The notes: generated from the letters alone by a model not told the origin. Numbered from the stretch's first letter, positions 1 to 9,093 are shown. The stretch is 64,000 nt of DNA from Gp13-AA77 sp035946575 (GCA_035946575.1 DASYZG010000080.1:1-64000), one strand, 5' to 3'. Made by a program: numbers and translations.

Positions 1-723
1 TTCGAGACGCCCACCAATCCCGTGCTCGACATCCTCGATATCAGCGCCCTCGCCGAACTCGGCCGGTCGCACGGCATCCCGACTATGGTCGACAACACCT
101 TCGCCAGCCCCGCGCTCCAGCAACCGTTGCGACTCGGTGTGACGGCGGTGGTGCATTCGGCGACCAAATATCTGTGCGGCCACGGCGACGCCATGGGTGG
201 GGCGATCGTCGGACCGAAGGCTTACATCGACGACCTGCTGCACGAGGTACTGCGTGATTTCGGCGGCGTGATGAGTCCGTTCAACGCCTGGCTGATTCTG
301 CGCGGCATCCATACCCTGCACCTGCGAATGCCGGCCCACTGCGACAACGCTCATAAAGTGGCGGCGTTTCTCGCCGGGCATCCCAGGGTGGAACGCGTCA
401 ATTATCCCGGGCTCGAAAGTCATCCCGGCCATGTGCTGGCGGAGCATCAGATGACGGATTTCGGCGCCATGATGAGTTTCGAGGTCAAGGGCGGGTATGA
501 TGGCGGCCGGCAGGTGATGGACCGGTGCCGGATTTTCGCGCGCGCGGCGAGCCTCGGCGACACGCGCTCGCTGATCGTCCATTCCGCGTCCACGAGCCAT
601 CGGGCCGTGCCGCGCGAGCAGCGGATCGCCATGGGGGTCAGCGACGGCCTGGTCCGGCTCTCGATCGGCGTGGAGGCGGCCGAAGACCTGATAGACGACC
701 TCGATCAGGCGCTTGCCTTCTGA
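1..723 (+). CDS. Trans-sulfuration PLP enzyme (cystathionine gamma-synthase / methionine gamma-lyase family), 5' truncated
   Basis: The reading frame is open from base 1, so the N-terminus lies outside the window; 240 residues are visible. The PLP-binding lysine is in SATKY (visible residue 56) and the cofactor aspartate is in VDNTFASP (residue 31), as in the Cys/Met metabolism PLP family. The C-terminal domain ends with VRLSIGVEAAEDLIDDL, the usual family ending with its conserved serine-arginine region (RSLIVHSAS). The enzyme would be a cytosolic homotetramer acting on sulfur amino acids. Whether it is a synthase (metB), a beta-lyase or a gamma-lyase cannot be decided from this half, so no symbol is given. 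The family assignment is firm. Confidence 0.93.
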   Translation, partial: FETPTNPVLDILDISALAELGRSHGIPTMVDNTFASPALQQPLRLGVTAVVHSATKYLCGHGDAMGGAIVGPKAYIDDLLHEVLRDFGGVMSPFNAWLILRGIHTLHLRMPAHCDNAHKVAAFLAGHPRVERVNYPGLESHPGHVLAEHQMTDFGAMMSFEVKGGYDGGRQVMDRCRIFARAASLGDTRSLIVHSASTSHRAVPREQRIAMGVSDGLVRLSIGVEAAEDLIDDLDQALAF

Positions 724-748
724 TTCGAAGATCGTCTTCTACACGATT

Positions 749-850
749 ATGAAAGCGTCCCGGATCAAAGCGATTCTGTCGGACAGCCACTTCTGGGTGC
801 CCCTGATGGTGCTGGCATTGGGGATCTGGCTGCTCGCGGTGGTGCGCTAG
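749..850 (+). CDS. Possible 33-residue single-span membrane protein
   Basis: An ATG 25 bases after the PLP-enzyme stop opens a 33-codon frame. It has a short basic start (MKASRIKAIL), then a hydrophobic stretch FWVPLMVLALGIWLLAVV, and ends in Arg. This is the shape of a small inner-membrane protein with one helix. No clear ribosome-binding site precedes the ATG; an in-frame TTG at 713 inside the upstream gene would add 12 residues. The position just behind the PLP gene on the same strand suggests co-transcription. No function is known to me. It could be a chance frame, hence the modest confidence. Confidence 0.4.
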   Translation: MKASRIKAILSDSHFWVPLMVLALGIWLLAVVR

Positions 851-991
851 CCGGAGATTCTCCAGTGCGTCAGACAGGATTCGCAAACACGGGTCGCTGA
901 AACGCATCCACTGCAGGTAAGATGGAAAGCCGTGGACGATGTGCAGGCGCGGGAGAGGGGATCACATCTTACAAGGGAGGGTCTGAAAAGC

Positions 992-1549
992 ATGTCAACG
1001 ATGAGCGGGAAGTTTGGGTTTGGACGGACACTGGTTCTAATGACGGGCGTAGCAGGGTTGGCTCTCTGCACAACGATTGCGAGTTTCGCGGCGACGCCAA
1101 GCCAGGCCAAGAAGACCCCCGCGAAGCCGGCAGCCAAGGCGGCCATACCGGAAGCATCGTTCCCGCGTATGGACGCTGCTTTGGGTTATCTCAAAGCGGC
1201 TGATCAGCAGTTGAAGGAAGGTGAGCCCGTTTTCTATGGCCACCGGGTCTACGCCATGAGACACACCGAAGCGGCAATCGCCGATCTGCAGAAAGGGATC
1301 AACGAGTATATCGCCGCCCATCCCGGCACGCCCCGGAATACGGCTACTCCGGAGCCGCCTCCATCCGAGGCCGGCGACAAGTTCCCCAAGATGCAGGGCG
1401 CACTCAAACTGTTGCAGCAGGCTGAAAGCCAACTCAATGAAGCCGCGAGGGTGTATGGCGGGGAGCGAGTGGCAGGATTGAACCAGACACGGCAGGCCGT
1501 TAACGAGATTCAAGCTGGAATGAAAGAAGCGGCCGCTACGGGTAAATAA
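992..1549 (+). CDS. Small secreted protein with two copies of a helical repeat
   Basis: This encodes 185 residues. The start at 992 was chosen because a strong AAGGGAGG lies 11 bases upstream; the longer frame from 932 has no such site. Residues 1-35 form a signal peptide with a hydrophobic core (LVLMTGVAGLALCTTIASFA). The mature part has a Lys/Ala/Pro linker and two related helical units. The first begins FPRMDAALGYLKAADQQL and the second FPKMQGALKLLQQAESQL, each about 50 residues and joined by a Pro-rich spacer. This indicates an internal duplication forming two helical hairpins in the periplasm. I do not recognise a named family. It stands alone between a membrane ORF and a transporter gene. 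Confidence 0.8.
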   Translation: MSTMSGKFGFGRTLVLMTGVAGLALCTTIASFAATPSQAKKTPAKPAAKAAIPEASFPRMDAALGYLKAADQQLKEGEPVFYGHRVYAMRHTEAAIADLQKGINEYIAAHPGTPRNTATPEPPPSEAGDKFPKMQGALKLLQQAESQLNEAARVYGGERVAGLNQTRQAVNEIQAGMKEAAATGK

Positions 1550-1617
1550 GGGCTGCTGCGGGCCGACGAATTCACAGCAAACCCAACCTGCGCTCGCTCG
1601 ACGGGCGGCACACAGGT

Positions 1618-2913
1618 GTGTCCTCGGAACAGCGCTCATTACACAATCTCGGCGTCGTTTGTGGATTCGCCGCCGGAGCTTGGCTGGGCGCGGCCGAGGC
1701 TCCGGCGAAACTCGTCACCACCGGCCTCTCACCGTTTCTGATCTCACTGGGCATGGTGGCCGGCGTGTTTGTCGGACGGTGGACGCTGCCGGCAGTCCTG
1801 AAGGGCAGCGGTTTCGTTTTTGCCGATATCCGGCGCCGCTACCATTTGTTGGTCTGGGCGGTCCTGGCCGGAAGCTTGTGGGCGGTCGCCAATACTCTCA
1901 CCGTCTTCGCGATACGCGATGTTGGACTCTCCATCGCCTTTCCACTGTGGAACGCCAACAGCCTGGTCGGCGTGCTCTGGGGAGTCCTGTTTTTCCGTGA
2001 ATTGCGGGGGGCGGGGCGCGACACCTGGACGAAAGTCGCAGGCGGCGCGCTCGCCATCGTGGCGGGCGCGGTGTTGCTGGGGTATACGTCATCTCACGGG
2101 GTTTCGCTCGCGCCGCGGCCGCTTTCGGGCGTGGCGGCCGCGCTGGGAGCGGCCCTGCTCTGGGGAACGATGTACATTCCCTACCGCAAGGCGTACCTCA
2201 GCGGAATGAATCCGCTCTCGTTTGTCACCGTCTTCACGGTCGGAGAGGTTGTCACCGTCACCATTCTGGCGGTGAGCTTCGAGGGCGGCTGGCACGCGCT
2301 CGGCGAAGCGCTGGCGGGCGCGCGGCCGTCGCTGTTCTGGCTGTTTCTCGGCGGATTCTGCTGGGTAATCGGCGATTTGTTCCAGCAGTACGCCGCCAAG
2401 TACGTGGGCATCGGGCGCGGCATTCCACTCTCCAACACCAATCAAATCTGGGGACTGGCCTGGGGGGCGCTGGTCTTCGGTGAACTCGCGGGCAGCCACG
2501 CCGCGGTGCGCGTTCTGGTGTTGGCAGGGTCCGGCATCATGATCGCTGGCGCCATCGCCATTGCAGCGGCCGCCGCTCCCGCGGAGGAGCAGGCTTCCCG
2601 AAGCGTTGCGGTGGCCCGCGAGTGCGAGCGCTACGGCCTGGACGCCAACGAAGTGGAGGCGGCGCTTGCCGGAATCTCCCGGGATCCGGCGGCCGGGCTC
2701 GAGGCAGGCGCCGCGCCCGCGCCGCGAAGATCGCGGATCCCCGACGTGCTGATCGCTGCCGCGGCGCTCGGGATCTTCACTTGGCTCGGCGCGTCAGCAA
2801 AACCGCCGGCCCTCGGGGTAAGTGCCGGATGGATTGCGATCCTCGGCGTCGCGACCCTGGCGGTGCTCGGGGCCGCCGGCTATCTGCTGTGGAAGCGGAC
2901 AGGCTTTGCCTGA
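1618..2913 (+). CDS. GRP/DMT-type sugar transporter-like membrane protein
   Basis: This encodes 431 residues with about ten hydrophobic helices in the first 320 residues. The motif pattern (GFAAGAWLGAAEAPAK near the start, PLWNANSLVGVLWGVLFFREL in the middle, and a second half beginning LGAALLWGTMYIPYRKAY) resembles the two-fold repeat of glucose/ribose uptake carriers of the GRP branch of the drug/metabolite superfamily. An Ala/Glu-rich cytosolic stretch (about 320-370) precedes two extra C-terminal helices, which is longer than the usual 290-330 residues. The start is GTG with only a weak upstream site. It converges on the permease gene with four bases between. The substrate is not predictable. 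Confidence 0.72.
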   Translation: MSSEQRSLHNLGVVCGFAAGAWLGAAEAPAKLVTTGLSPFLISLGMVAGVFVGRWTLPAVLKGSGFVFADIRRRYHLLVWAVLAGSLWAVANTLTVFAIRDVGLSIAFPLWNANSLVGVLWGVLFFRELRGAGRDTWTKVAGGALAIVAGAVLLGYTSSHGVSLAPRPLSGVAAALGAALLWGTMYIPYRKAYLSGMNPLSFVTVFTVGEVVTVTILAVSFEGGWHALGEALAGARPSLFWLFLGGFCWVIGDLFQQYAAKYVGIGRGIPLSNTNQIWGLAWGALVFGELAGSHAAVRVLVLAGSGIMIAGAIAIAAAAAPAEEQASRSVAVARECERYGLDANEVEAALAGISRDPAAGLEAGAAPAPRRSRIPDVLIAAAALGIFTWLGASAKPPALGVSAGWIAILGVATLAVLGAAGYLLWKRTGFA

Positions 2914-2917
2914 GCGC

Positions 2918-4411
2918 TCAGTGCCCGAGCGCTGCGGGATAGCCGCGCCGGGCCCTCGCTTTTCCGTTCCGATACACCAGTACGCCGAGACCGATCAGAA
3001 TTCCCGTCAGACCCACCACCTTTCCGACCGCCAGGATTTTGTTCGGCTCGTCGGCGCTTGGCAACACCGACAGCACGATCGCAAAGGTTGTGGTGGCGAA
3101 GCCGACAACGGCCACCGGAATCGCGACGCGCTTGCCCCCGGGCACACGGATCACGCCGTCGGCGGCAGGTTCACGCTGCATCACGATGAGGGATGCGAAT
3201 ACGAACAGGTAAGGAATGAAGTAGGTGATGATGCCCATCGAAACCAGCACATCGTAGGCGCCCTTGACGCTGGTGCCTGCCTGACCGAGCACAATGAACA
3301 GCATGGCGGCAAGGCACTGCGTCCAGATGGCGACGTCCGGCGTCTTGTAGCGCGGGTGCAGGCGCCCGAAGGCCGGAGGCAGGTAACGATCGATGCCGGC
3401 CACGAAGGGCAGGCGCGCCGTGGCCGCGAGGTAGGCTCCCGAAGCACCGAGATTGCTGAGCGAGATGAGTAGGGCGCAAGCGGGAATGATCCAGAGGAAA
3501 CCCAGGTGCCGGCCGGTGACCGAGAGCGCCTGGATCAGACCCTGGATCTCACTCACCTGATGGCCCGGCACCGCCAGTAGCACGAAGACCGTGCCCAGGA
3601 TGTAGACGAGTGTGATGACCGCGCCGCCGGTCAGCAGAGCCAAAGGGATGTTGCGCTGCGGGTCTTTGATTTCCTCGGCCATGAATGAGGCGGCCTCGCA
3701 ACCGCCGAAGGCGAAGGTGAGCGATGCCCAGAACAGCACATCTTTGAGTTGGAAGCTGGGAATAAACGAGGTCGCGGTGAAAGTCGTTGCCGACCCATAG
3801 TGGCGCCAGGAGACCAGCCCCAGGATGATGACGATCAGCACGGGAAGCCACATGCCGATCGCGCCCAGATTGTTCAGCCATTTTCCGAGGTTCAGACCCC
3901 ATACGTTGAGTACGGTCGGGAGCATGAGCCCTAGTATTGAAAAACCGAGAAAATAGGAGCGATTGGAAGCCAGCGACTGCCAGCGCGGGCCCCCGATGAA
4001 CAGGGCGTTGCTGGCGGCAAAATAGAGGATTGCAGGAAAGTAAGGCAGATTGCTGGTCCAATAAGTCCAGGCCGAGATGAAGCCGGCGAAGTCTCCAAAG
4101 GCGTGCTTGCTCCAGATATAGAGCCCGCCCTCCTTGGGATAACGTGACGACAGTTCAACCACGCAGAACGCGAGGGGAATGAAAAATGCAGCCCAGGCAA
4201 TGATCCAGACCACGATGGAACTAGGTCCGGCGGCGGCGGCAGTTGCGATCCAGCGCAGGCTGATGCCGGTGACGATGTAGAACAGCACCAAGTCGCGAAA
4301 ACCCAGCACGCGAACATGCCGGACAGTGTGAGCGCTTGTGCCGGATGGGCCGCTCTCCGGGGCGGATGCCTCGGGAGCCTGTGGGGAGTGGATTCCGCGG
4401 TGGGTTTCCAT
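2918..4411 (-). CDS. APC-superfamily amino acid permease
   Basis: This encodes 497 residues with about twelve membrane segments after a 35-residue hydrophilic N-terminus. The sequence from LGFRDLVLFYIVTGISLRW and the segment ELSSRYPKEGGLYIWSKHAF carry the GG(A/L)Y signature after the second helix that is typical of amino acid/polyamine/organocation carriers of the glutamate/GABA-antiporter type. FGGCEAASFMAEEIKDPQRN (residues about 240-260) is the conserved helix-6 region. It works in the inner membrane as a secondary transporter. The gene is monocistronic and converges on the sugar carrier. The exact substrate is unknown. Confidence 0.86.
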   Translation of the reverse strand: METHRGIHSPQAPEASAPESGPSGTSAHTVRHVRVLGFRDLVLFYIVTGISLRWIATAAAAGPSSIVVWIIAWAAFFIPLAFCVVELSSRYPKEGGLYIWSKHAFGDFAGFISAWTYWTSNLPYFPAILYFAASNALFIGGPRWQSLASNRSYFLGFSILGLMLPTVLNVWGLNLGKWLNNLGAIGMWLPVLIVIILGLVSWRHYGSATTFTATSFIPSFQLKDVLFWASLTFAFGGCEAASFMAEEIKDPQRNIPLALLTGGAVITLVYILGTVFVLLAVPGHQVSEIQGLIQALSVTGRHLGFLWIIPACALLISLSNLGASGAYLAATARLPFVAGIDRYLPPAFGRLHPRYKTPDVAIWTQCLAAMLFIVLGQAGTSVKGAYDVLVSMGIITYFIPYLFVFASLIVMQREPAADGVIRVPGGKRVAIPVAVVGFATTTFAIVLSVLPSADEPNKILAVGKVVGLTGILIGLGVLVYRNGKARARRGYPAALGH

Positions 4412-4611
4412 GAGCGACTGTAACTGATATCACTCCTGTTGCATCACGGCAAGCCTCACTTGACACGCCCGGCCCGTAGATTGCGCCAACTCCGGGCACA
4501 AGGGTATGCTGAAAAACGCCGTAGCGGGCGAGCGGGTGGCGCGATTTCGGCGTGCTGTCCCTGATTTCGACGAATTGGTACAGCACCCTTTTGGGCGGAG
4601 CGTTGCTTTTC

Positions 4612-5823
4612 ATGATGAATGTGCGGCTTGGGGCTGCAGGTAGTGCGGTCGCGGAGGCGGCGTTGAGAGCAGGCCTCGATTCCAGACTTGACCCGCTTCG
4701 CGACCTGGCACACCTGCTGCGGACTCCGCTCGCCCTGATCGATATTGCCGCTGTTCTGGTGCTGCTGACGGCCGCCCTCGTGATCGGTCTGGGGCTGCGC
4801 CATATCTGCCGGCGTTATGCCCGCCGGTTGCAGAATTCCTGGGGCGAGTTCTTCTTCGCCTTACTCGAGCCCCTGCCGATCCCGCTTCTTATTCTGGCCG
4901 CACTGTACACCGCAGTCGAAGAATTCAACCTGCCGCGACGATGGGACCACCTCGCCTCGCAGGCGATCCTGGTGACGGTCATCATCGTCCTGTTCTTTTT
5001 TCCGGCCCGGGTAGTCCACCTGTTTCTCACTCGCATGTCGCGCAAGCAGCCGCAACTCGAACGAGTGACCCAGCCCGCGAATTTTCTCGTCAAGATCCTG
5101 TTCTCGCTGGTGGCGGTCATTGTCATCCTGGAGAACCTCGGTGTGCACCTGACCGCAGTCTGGACGACGCTGGGCGTCGGCAGCGTGGCCGTGGCGCTGG
5201 CTCTGCAGGACACGCTCGGTAACTTCTTTGCGGGACTGTACATCCTGGCGGACCATCCGGTCAACCTGAACGACTACATCCGGCTGGACACGGGCCAGGA
5301 AGGATTCGTGACACGCATCGGCTGGCGCTCGACGCTGCTGCGGACTGGCCAGAACAACATGGTCGTGGTGCCGAACTCCACACTGGCCAAGGCGGTCATC
5401 ACGAATTTCTCGTTCCCCGAGGAGCGTCTGCTGGTTTCCGTTCCCGTGAGCGTCGCCTATGGAACTGATCCGCGCCGGGTGGAGAGAATCCTAGTTGAAA
5501 TCGCGGGGGGCCTGGCCGAGGAGAATTTCCCCGGACTGCTAGGGTACACGGAGCCCTCCGCACTGCTCCTGCCCGGCTTTGGAGCTTCAACACTCGACTT
5601 TACTCTCTACGTGAGCGTGCGCCGATTCGCTGATCAGGGCCGCGTGCAGAGCGAATTGCGCAGACGCATCCTCGAGCGCTTCGCCAAAGAAGGCATCGAG
5701 ATGCCATTCCCCACGCGGGCGCTGGTGCTGGATCCGTCATTGCTGGGGCTGCTGCCAAAAGCGCCGGAGGCGGCCTCGTCCGGTCCGGTTGCCGGTGTGA
5801 TAGCATCTAAAAAGATTGATTGA
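4612..5823 (+). CDS. MscS-family mechanosensitive channel
   Basis: This encodes 403 residues from the ATG at 4612. Four or so membrane helices lie before residue 190. The MscS pore helix follows (TTLGVGSVAVALALQDTLGN), then the beta domain with DYIRLDTGQEGFVTRIGWRS and VVVPNSTLAKAVITNFS, which is the classic MscS signature, and a C-terminal alpha/beta domain. The channel releases solutes on hypo-osmotic shock. A longer frame starts at a GTG at 4552, but that start sits in a 19-base stretch (4554-4572) that recurs with one mismatch at 17912-17930, so it is probably spacer. The start is therefore uncertain; the family is not. Confidence 0.88.
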   Translation: MMNVRLGAAGSAVAEAALRAGLDSRLDPLRDLAHLLRTPLALIDIAAVLVLLTAALVIGLGLRHICRRYARRLQNSWGEFFFALLEPLPIPLLILAALYTAVEEFNLPRRWDHLASQAILVTVIIVLFFFPARVVHLFLTRMSRKQPQLERVTQPANFLVKILFSLVAVIVILENLGVHLTAVWTTLGVGSVAVALALQDTLGNFFAGLYILADHPVNLNDYIRLDTGQEGFVTRIGWRSTLLRTGQNNMVVVPNSTLAKAVITNFSFPEERLLVSVPVSVAYGTDPRRVERILVEIAGGLAEENFPGLLGYTEPSALLLPGFGASTLDFTLYVSVRRFADQGRVQSELRRRILERFAKEGIEMPFPTRALVLDPSLLGLLPKAPEAASSGPVAGVIASKKID

Positions 5824-5947
5824 CGCATTTTGGGGATAATCGTCCGCGTTCCAGGAAGAATGCGAGCGCGGAGGGTTCGCCGGCGTTCGATTAACCTGAT
5901 CCAAGTCGCTGGGCGGACCGCGCAAAGATCACGCAAGGAGGAAAGAA

Positions 5948-6592
5948 ATGGGAACTTCACCCGCCAAAGGAGGATCTGTGCCCTTCACGCTCCCGTCGCT
6001 TCCGTATCCACTTGACACCCTCGAACCTTACATCGACAAGATGACCATGGAAATTCACCACGGCAAGCATCACAACGCTTACGTGACGAACCTCAATAAG
6101 GCCCTCGAGTCCGCGCCTCAACTCGCCGGCAGGACCCTTGAGGAGTTGCTGGCGAACAACTGCGCCGTGGTCCCGGAGAACATCCGTACCGCTGTCCGCA
6201 ATAATGCCGGCGGACACGCCAATCATTCGCTGTTCTGGACCCTGATGAACAAGAACAAGGGCGGCGAGCCCAAGGGCAGGATCGGCGACGCCATCAAGAG
6301 CGCCTTCGGCGGATTCGCCCAATTCAAGGAGAAATTCGCAAATGCGGCAGCCACGCGCTTCGGCTCCGGCTGGGCATGGCTGTACCGCGACAGTTCCGGC
6401 AAACTCGACGTCTACTCCACAGCGAATCAGGACAGCCCGCTCATGGAGGGCAGATTCCCGATCCTCGGACTCGATGTATGGGAGCATGCCTACTACCTCA
6501 AGTATCAGAACCGCCGACCCGACTACATTGCAGCCTGGTGGAATGTGGTCGATTGGGACGCGGCCGATCAGCGGCTGATATCAGGCAAATAA
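5948..6592 (+). CDS. sodA: Superoxide dismutase, Fe/Mn family (Mn-type residues)
   Basis: This encodes 214 residues. Metal ligands are in HHGKHHNAYV, NHSLFWTLM and LDVWEHAYYL, and the manganese-type second-sphere residues are present (AGGHANHSLFW and the Gln in TANQDSPL). It converts superoxide to hydrogen peroxide and oxygen; no signal peptide is seen, so it is cytosolic. Two starts are possible: ATG at 5948 after CAAGGAGG, and an in-frame GTG at 5978 after AAAGGAGGAT. The second gives the canonical N-terminus beginning PFTLPSLPYPLD, so both may be used. It is transcribed alone between the MscS gene and the cytochrome gene. Confidence 0.95.
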   Translation: MGTSPAKGGSVPFTLPSLPYPLDTLEPYIDKMTMEIHHGKHHNAYVTNLNKALESAPQLAGRTLEELLANNCAVVPENIRTAVRNNAGGHANHSLFWTLMNKNKGGEPKGRIGDAIKSAFGGFAQFKEKFANAAATRFGSGWAWLYRDSSGKLDVYSTANQDSPLMEGRFPILGLDVWEHAYYLKYQNRRPDYIAAWWNVVDWDAADQRLISGK

Positions 6593-6808
6593 CGGCGCTT
6601 GCCGGCGACCGGGACCGGAGCGAGGCGCAATCGATTCGGTCCCGGTTGGAAACCTGTGCGTTTTCCAGCACGTCAAAGATTTTTCACCAGCGGATTCCGA
6701 TTCTCGAGCGGTTCCGCGGCGCGGGCAAGGCTGTGTTGCTGCTCCGGATCAATTCTTCTGCTTCAAGTTACGATCGGCAGCGATCGGCCACTCCAACTGG
6801 GGGAAAAG

Positions 6809-7957
6809 ATGAGCCAAAACCTGAGACACACTCTGCTGGCCACAGCGCTGCTGGTGCTGACCACGCCAATCCTAATGCTGGGGCAGTCCGATGGGCCCGG
6901 CGCGGCCAATCGGTCCATGGCGGCGCCGCACGAGGGACCGGCCGCGAGCCAGCGATTCAAGAATCTGCAGGTGTTGAACAACGTTCCCGCCGATCAGATT
7001 TTTCCCGCAATGCAATTCATCACCGCTTCACTTGGGGTCGAGTGCGAGTTCTGTCATGTGGAACACGCGTTTGACAAAGATGACAAACCCGAGAAGAGAA
7101 CGGCGCGCAAGATGATGACGATGATGTTCGCCATCGACAAGGCCAATTTCAACGGGCGGCAGGAAGTGACTTGCTATACCTGCCACCAAGGCTCGAGCGA
7201 CCCTCGGTCGACGCCGATCATTGCCGACACCGAGCCCAAGCCCGAGGCCGAGGAGGCGAGTGCGGGTCCCAGACCGGCCCTGCCGAATGCCGGGGAGATC
7301 CTCGATAAATATGTGCAAGCCATCGGTGGCTCGGACGCCTTGCATAAGATCACGACGCGGGTGGAGAGGGGCACGCTGACCGGCTTCGGTCCGGGAATGC
7401 CGGTCGAGGTTCTCGCCAAGGCTCCTGACGCCCGCGTCACCTTGGTCCAGACGCCTCGCGGCCAAAGCGTGACGGCGTACAACGGCCAGACCGGCTGGAT
7501 GAGCGGAGTTGGCCCGGCGCGACCCATCACGGGCGGCGAGCTGGACAATGAGAAGCGAAATGCAGATTTCTACTTCGCTGCCAATATCAAGACGGAATTC
7601 CAGCAGATTCGGGTCGTGCGAGAGGATAAAGTGGGCGATCACGAGGCCTACGTATTGATGGCACGCAATCCGGGTCACACGCCCGTGCGCTTCTATTTCG
7701 ACAAGGATTCAGGACTGCTTCTGCGCGAGATGCGCTTCGTGGAAACTCCTCTGGGACGCAATCCCAGCGAGGTCGATTACGCTGACTATCGCGAGAGCGA
7801 CGGCGTGAAGATTCCCTATCAGTGGACGATCGCGCGCCCCGGCGGACGGTTCACCATCAAGATTGCTGAAGTACAGCAGAACGTGCCCATTGACGATTCC
7901 AAGTTCGCGGCGCCGCAATCACCTTCGGGAGCGGATGCGAACTCAGGCACGCGGTGA
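6809..7957 (+). CDS. Exported diheme c-type cytochrome (reaction-centre cytochrome type) with C-terminal beta domain
   Basis: This encodes 382 residues from the ATG at 6809, which follows GGGGGAAAAG; the 70-codon frame upstream has no site and is left out. A signal peptide (residues 1-25, ending LMLGQ) is followed by a heme domain with two CxxCH motifs, CEFCH and CYTCH (about residues 78 and 120). The spacing and the motif NVPADQIFPAMQFITASLGV match the family annotated as photosynthetic reaction centre cytochrome c subunit, common in non-phototrophic Acidobacteria. Residues 165-370 form a lipoprotein-localisation/LolA-like beta domain without cysteines. It would act in the periplasm, in electron transfer of unknown purpose. 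The gene stands alone. Confidence 0.85.
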   Translation: MSQNLRHTLLATALLVLTTPILMLGQSDGPGAANRSMAAPHEGPAASQRFKNLQVLNNVPADQIFPAMQFITASLGVECEFCHVEHAFDKDDKPEKRTARKMMTMMFAIDKANFNGRQEVTCYTCHQGSSDPRSTPIIADTEPKPEAEEASAGPRPALPNAGEILDKYVQAIGGSDALHKITTRVERGTLTGFGPGMPVEVLAKAPDARVTLVQTPRGQSVTAYNGQTGWMSGVGPARPITGGELDNEKRNADFYFAANIKTEFQQIRVVREDKVGDHEAYVLMARNPGHTPVRFYFDKDSGLLLREMRFVETPLGRNPSEVDYADYRESDGVKIPYQWTIARPGGRFTIKIAEVQQNVPIDDSKFAAPQSPSGADANSGTR

Positions 7958-8100
7958 TTCCGCTTGGCCTTCGTGGAGCTCCCCTCCGCGGAGGCTCCTT
8001 TGCTGCTTGGAAATGGGAATGCGCAGCACAGCCTCTGTTGGAACGAACAGATGACGAACGCAGCGGCGCGTTCGCGAGCCGCCATTAAGGATCAGCTCGG

Positions 8101-9093
8101 CTAGCCGGCCTTCGACTTTCGGATTTCTTCGATCAGCGGCGGAACGATCTCGAACAGATCTCCGACCACACCGTAGGTCGCGACTTCAAAGATGGGCGCT
8201 TCGCGATCCTTGTTGATCGCCAGCACGTTGCGTGAGCCTTTCATCCCCACCTGATGCTGGATGGCACCGGAGATGCCAAGGGCCACGTAGAGCTTGGGTG
8301 CTACGGTCTGGCCGGAGCTGCCGATCTGCCGGTCCATGGGCAGCCAGCCGCCGTCGCAGATGGGACGCGACGCGCCAAGCTCGCCGCCCAGAGCGTCGGC
8401 AAGTTTGCGGGCGAGATCGATGTTCTCCGGTGCCTTGATGCCGCGTCCCACGGCCACGATCACTTCCGCCTGGGTCAGGTCCACCGCCTGCTTAGCCTCA
8501 CGGAAACGCTCGCCGGGCTTCGATCGAACCTGGTCCGGAGCGACTTCAGCAGCGACCGTGCTGACCGATGCTGCCGCGGCGCCGCGGCGCACCGAATCCT
8601 CGCGGAAGGAGCCTGCCTGGAACGAAACCAGGTACGGCGCCTCGCCGGTGAATTCGACGTCGGCGTTGAATTTGCCCTGGAAGACCTGCCGCACAAAGAT
8701 CAATCGGCCTGACTCATTGTGATAACCCAGGCAGTCGGAGATGAAACCCACGCCCAGCGCGGCCGCGAGTTTGGGCGCGAAGTCGCGGACCTGATACGTG
8801 TGGCTGAAGACCACGTACCGGGGCTGGCGCGAGCGGATCACGCCCGCGAGTGCCCGCGCATAGCCGTCCGGCGTGTATTCTGCGAGCGCCGGCGCCTCGA
8901 CCACCAGCACGCCTGACGATTCGCCCGCTGCCAGTTCGGAGGCCAGGACTGACACGGCCGCGCCAAGCACAATCAGGGTCACGCTGCCGCCCGTGTCTGC
9001 GGCGATCTTCTGGCCGGCTGCGACAGCTTCCCAGGCCGGACGCGTGATCTTACGGGATTGTTGTTCGGCGAATACCAGGATCTCGTTGCTCAT
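8101..9093 (-). CDS. etfA: Electron transfer flavoprotein subunit alpha
   Basis: This encodes 330 residues. The N-terminal alpha/beta domain (from EILVFAEQQ) is followed by the FAD domain, whose signature lies in LYVALGISGAIQHQVGMKGS and AINKDREAPIFEVATYGVVG near residues 270-310. As an EtfAB heterodimer it takes electrons from acyl-CoA and related dehydrogenases and passes them to the membrane quinone pool. It lies downstream of etfB on the same strand, separated by 80 bases that hold a small inverted repeat built from GTCAG and CTGAC words. An AAGGA box precedes the ATG. Family length is normal. Confidence 0.96.
   Translation of the reverse strand: MSNEILVFAEQQSRKITRPAWEAVAAGQKIAADTGGSVTLIVLGAAVSVLASELAAGESSGVLVVEAPALAEYTPDGYARALAGVIRSRQPRYVVFSHTYQVRDFAPKLAAALGVGFISDCLGYHNESGRLIFVRQVFQGKFNADVEFTGEAPYLVSFQAGSFREDSVRRGAAAASVSTVAAEVAPDQVRSKPGERFREAKQAVDLTQAEVIVAVGRGIKAPENIDLARKLADALGGELGASRPICDGGWLPMDRQIGSSGQTVAPKLYVALGISGAIQHQVGMKGSRNVLAINKDREAPIFEVATYGVVGDLFEIVPPLIEEIRKSKAG

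Noticed and set aside
4552..4611. N-terminal extension of the MscS gene
   Set aside because: The first bases repeat a sequence found at 17912-17930 in a spacer and no ribosome-binding site precedes the GTG, so the downstream ATG is preferred.
7976..8005. Terminator behind the cytochrome gene
   Set aside because: The CCTCCGCGGAGG palindrome has no loop of its own and only three T follow it. Too weak to call.
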